From NCBI GenBank assembly GCA_017883485.1, contig JADGNM010000018.1, forward strand, positions 1 through 14,501: a stretch of 14,501 nucleotides of DNA. Reading direction: 5' to 3'. The position numbers and the translations under genes are program-made. Below the pieces are notes generated by a model. That model was not told the origin of the DNA. It saw only the letters and a list, made by a program, of their open reading frames with translations, and ran no database searches. Positions 13,278 through 14,501 of the stretch are shown in pieces. Every line of letters begins with the position of its first letter. Position 1 is the first letter of the stretch. This stretch comes from Methanosarcina sp. (GTDB taxonomy: Archaea > Halobacteriota > Methanosarcinia > Methanosarcinales > Methanosarcinaceae).

Positions 13278-14501
13278 CTAATTATCCATAAATTTTCCCA
13301 AATCCAGCAAAGAAATCAATCTGGCCTGTTTTGCGTTGATCTCTTCCATCAGGATCTCGACTTTCCTACCTGACTTTTGTTTCACAAGAGCAACACGTAT
13401 TCCCTCTAACTCCTCCACAATTCTTCTCAGACTCAGTCCAAGATTTTTACATTTCCATGCCATATATCTATAGAAAACCATGCCTATAATGCATAGAAAA
13501 ACATGTGTCCTGATATTGAAATCCTTATGATGATTTATTGGCCCAACCGGGACAAGCAATACATCATTTAACAACTTGAAATCATCCTCAACAAGATACT
13601 TCTGATTATATGTTCTTGCAATCTTATCCGAATGCCACGTATGCATATCAGTAAAGACAATCGTCTTTCCAAAACCTGCATAACGTAAATCTTCCACTTC
13701 TTTTTTAGTCCAGATTTCTAAAGTCGGCTTTTTCTCTCCCTGTAGTCTCTCTCCAACTTTATAACCAAATATTGATCTGAAATCTTTGCGAATAATATCA
13801 TTAACACCTCTCTCAACACTGCTTTTGTCCCTTTCCTTTCCCTTGTTGCTCTCCAGCTTCCTCTGTAGATCGGTTAGCTTTTCCCAGATCTTTGCCTTTC
13901 TTTCCTCGTAACTTTTCATCTGTTTTTTGTATGAGGCTTCATTGAAGAGAACAACAGTAGTGAACTCCTTTCCGAAGAACTCATGTTTTGTCCGGTAACC
14001 GTAGATCTTGTGTTCTTGTGGATTTGTGTATAGATATTTATAGTCTTTAAGCGGTATGTTCAAAAGTTCTTCTGCTTGATTATGTTTCGCAGAGGCTACA
14101 ACATGCATTCTGGACAACACATCTTCGATGTTCACTTGAGAGTTATTGCCTTTATCGAAAACCAGTATCATGTCTTCAGTCGTTATTTTCAGACCAGTCA
14201 ATCTTTCTGTGAGTGAATCAAGCAGTTCAGGGAAGATCTTTGCATCATGTTTGTTTCCCTCGTAGACTTCGTGCATGAAAGGGACATTATCTTCGGACAC
14301 AGCTAACCCCATACATACCTGTTTCATGTGGTTTCTATACTGTTTGTTGTTTCCGTTTTGTGGCAGTTCTTCTCCTTTTTTGATGTAGCTGAACCAATTG
14401 GTTTCATCGAGGAAAAGTATCCTGGGTGTTATGCCTTTCTCGATAAGTATTTTGCACAGATCATCTTCGATTTTCTTGCTGGTTTCATGATCTATGTATT
14501 T
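13278..14501 (-). mobile_element. IS1634-like insertion sequence, one end only
   Basis: The transposase-coding region enters from the right edge and ends at 13278. The element's terminus should lie in the next tens of bases to the left, possibly near 13239-13260, but the terminal inverted repeat cannot be defined because the other end is outside the window. The ppx gene is left intact. Confidence 0.75.
13278..14501 (-). CDS. IS1634-family DDE transposase, 5' end outside window
   Basis: Cut-and-paste transposase of an IS4-related (IS1634-type) element; acts on the element's ends. The frame stays open from 14501 down to the stop at 13278-13280, giving 407 residues of the C-terminal part; the true start lies beyond the window, and the Met codon at 14325-14327 is internal. 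The DDE triad is visible: Asp at 14406-14408 in LFLDETNW, Asp at 14154-14156 in LVFDKGNNS, and Glu at 13587-13589 in YLVEDDFKLL. A Lys/Glu-rich helical insertion lies at about 13800-13930. The C-terminal part has IRTHVFLCIIGMVFYRY, typical of the family. There is no frameshift or stop within the visible part, so the element may be functional. The specific IS name is not assigned. Confidence 0.85.
   Translation of the reverse strand, partial: KYIDHETSKKIEDDLCKILIEKGITPRILFLDETNWFSYIKKGEELPQNGNNKQYRNHMKQVCMGLAVSEDNVPFMHEVYEGNKHDAKIFPELLDSLTERLTGLKITTEDMILVFDKGNNSQVNIEDVLSRMHVVASAKHNQAEELLNIPLKDYKYLYTNPQEHKIYGYRTKHEFFGKEFTTVVLFNEASYKKQMKSYEERKAKIWEKLTDLQRKLESNKGKERDKSSVERGVNDIIRKDFRSIFGYKVGERLQGEKKPTLEIWTKKEVEDLRYAGFGKTIVFTDMHTWHSDKIARTYNQKYLVEDDFKLLNDVLLVPVGPINHHKDFNIRTHVFLCIIGMVFYRYMAWKCKNLGLSLRRIVEELEGIRVALVKQKSGRKVEILMEEINAKQARLISLLDLGKFMDN

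Overview
The window looks like a chromosomal segment of a methanogenic archaeon, most probably a Methanosarcina. The evidence is a RadB recombinase paralogue, a Sec61-beta-type SecG, an archaeal MutS2-type ATPase, archaeal inositol-phosphate synthase, an archaeal MtnA-type isomerase, TATA-box promoters, U-rich terminators, GGTGAT-like ribosome binding sites, a secreted PKD-domain protein and an IS1634-like transposase. Species is not assigned. No rRNA, tRNA or CRISPR array was found.

Layout. 1-150: leader with a nested stem-loop. 151-915 (+): radB. 964-2064 (-): inositol-1-phosphate synthase, convergent with radB. 2065-2479: divergent control region with a 16-bp tandem duplication near the synthase start and a hairpin just before the next gene. 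2480-3499 (+): mtnA-like sugar-phosphate isomerase. 3645-3812 (+): small SecG/Sec61-beta gene, followed after 25 bp by a membrane-anchored alpha/beta hydrolase (3838-4815, TTG start). 4816-5424: AT-rich gene-poor stretch leading to a small secreted protein with two PKD domains (5425-5970). 6236-8416 (+): MutS2-type ATPase with N-terminal helix-hairpin-helix motifs. 8852-11092 (+): polyphosphate kinase 1. 11350-13002 (+): Ppx/GppA exopolyphosphatase. 13046-13125: three imperfect tandem repeats. 13278-14501 (-): C-terminal part of an IS1634-like DDE transposase that runs off the right edge.

How the genes fit together. Three themes recur: DNA maintenance (radB, mutS2), envelope and lipid functions (inositol phosphate for archaeal inositol lipids, SecG, the anchored hydrolase, the PKD protein) and polyphosphate turnover (ppk1 plus ppx). 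Most genes seem to have their own promoter; the only likely operon is secG-hydrolase. The ppk1-ppx pair is the one functional module: synthesis and hydrolysis of polyphosphate encoded side by side, but separated by T-tracts and a fresh TATA box.

No clear new multi-gene system is visible. The best leads are small: the radB start (a good ribosome binding site facing an ATA codon), an acidic in-frame repeat inside Ppk1, regularly spaced inverted repeats ahead of ppk1, a glutamate-free strongly basic PKD protein, and structured leaders ahead of radB and mtnA.
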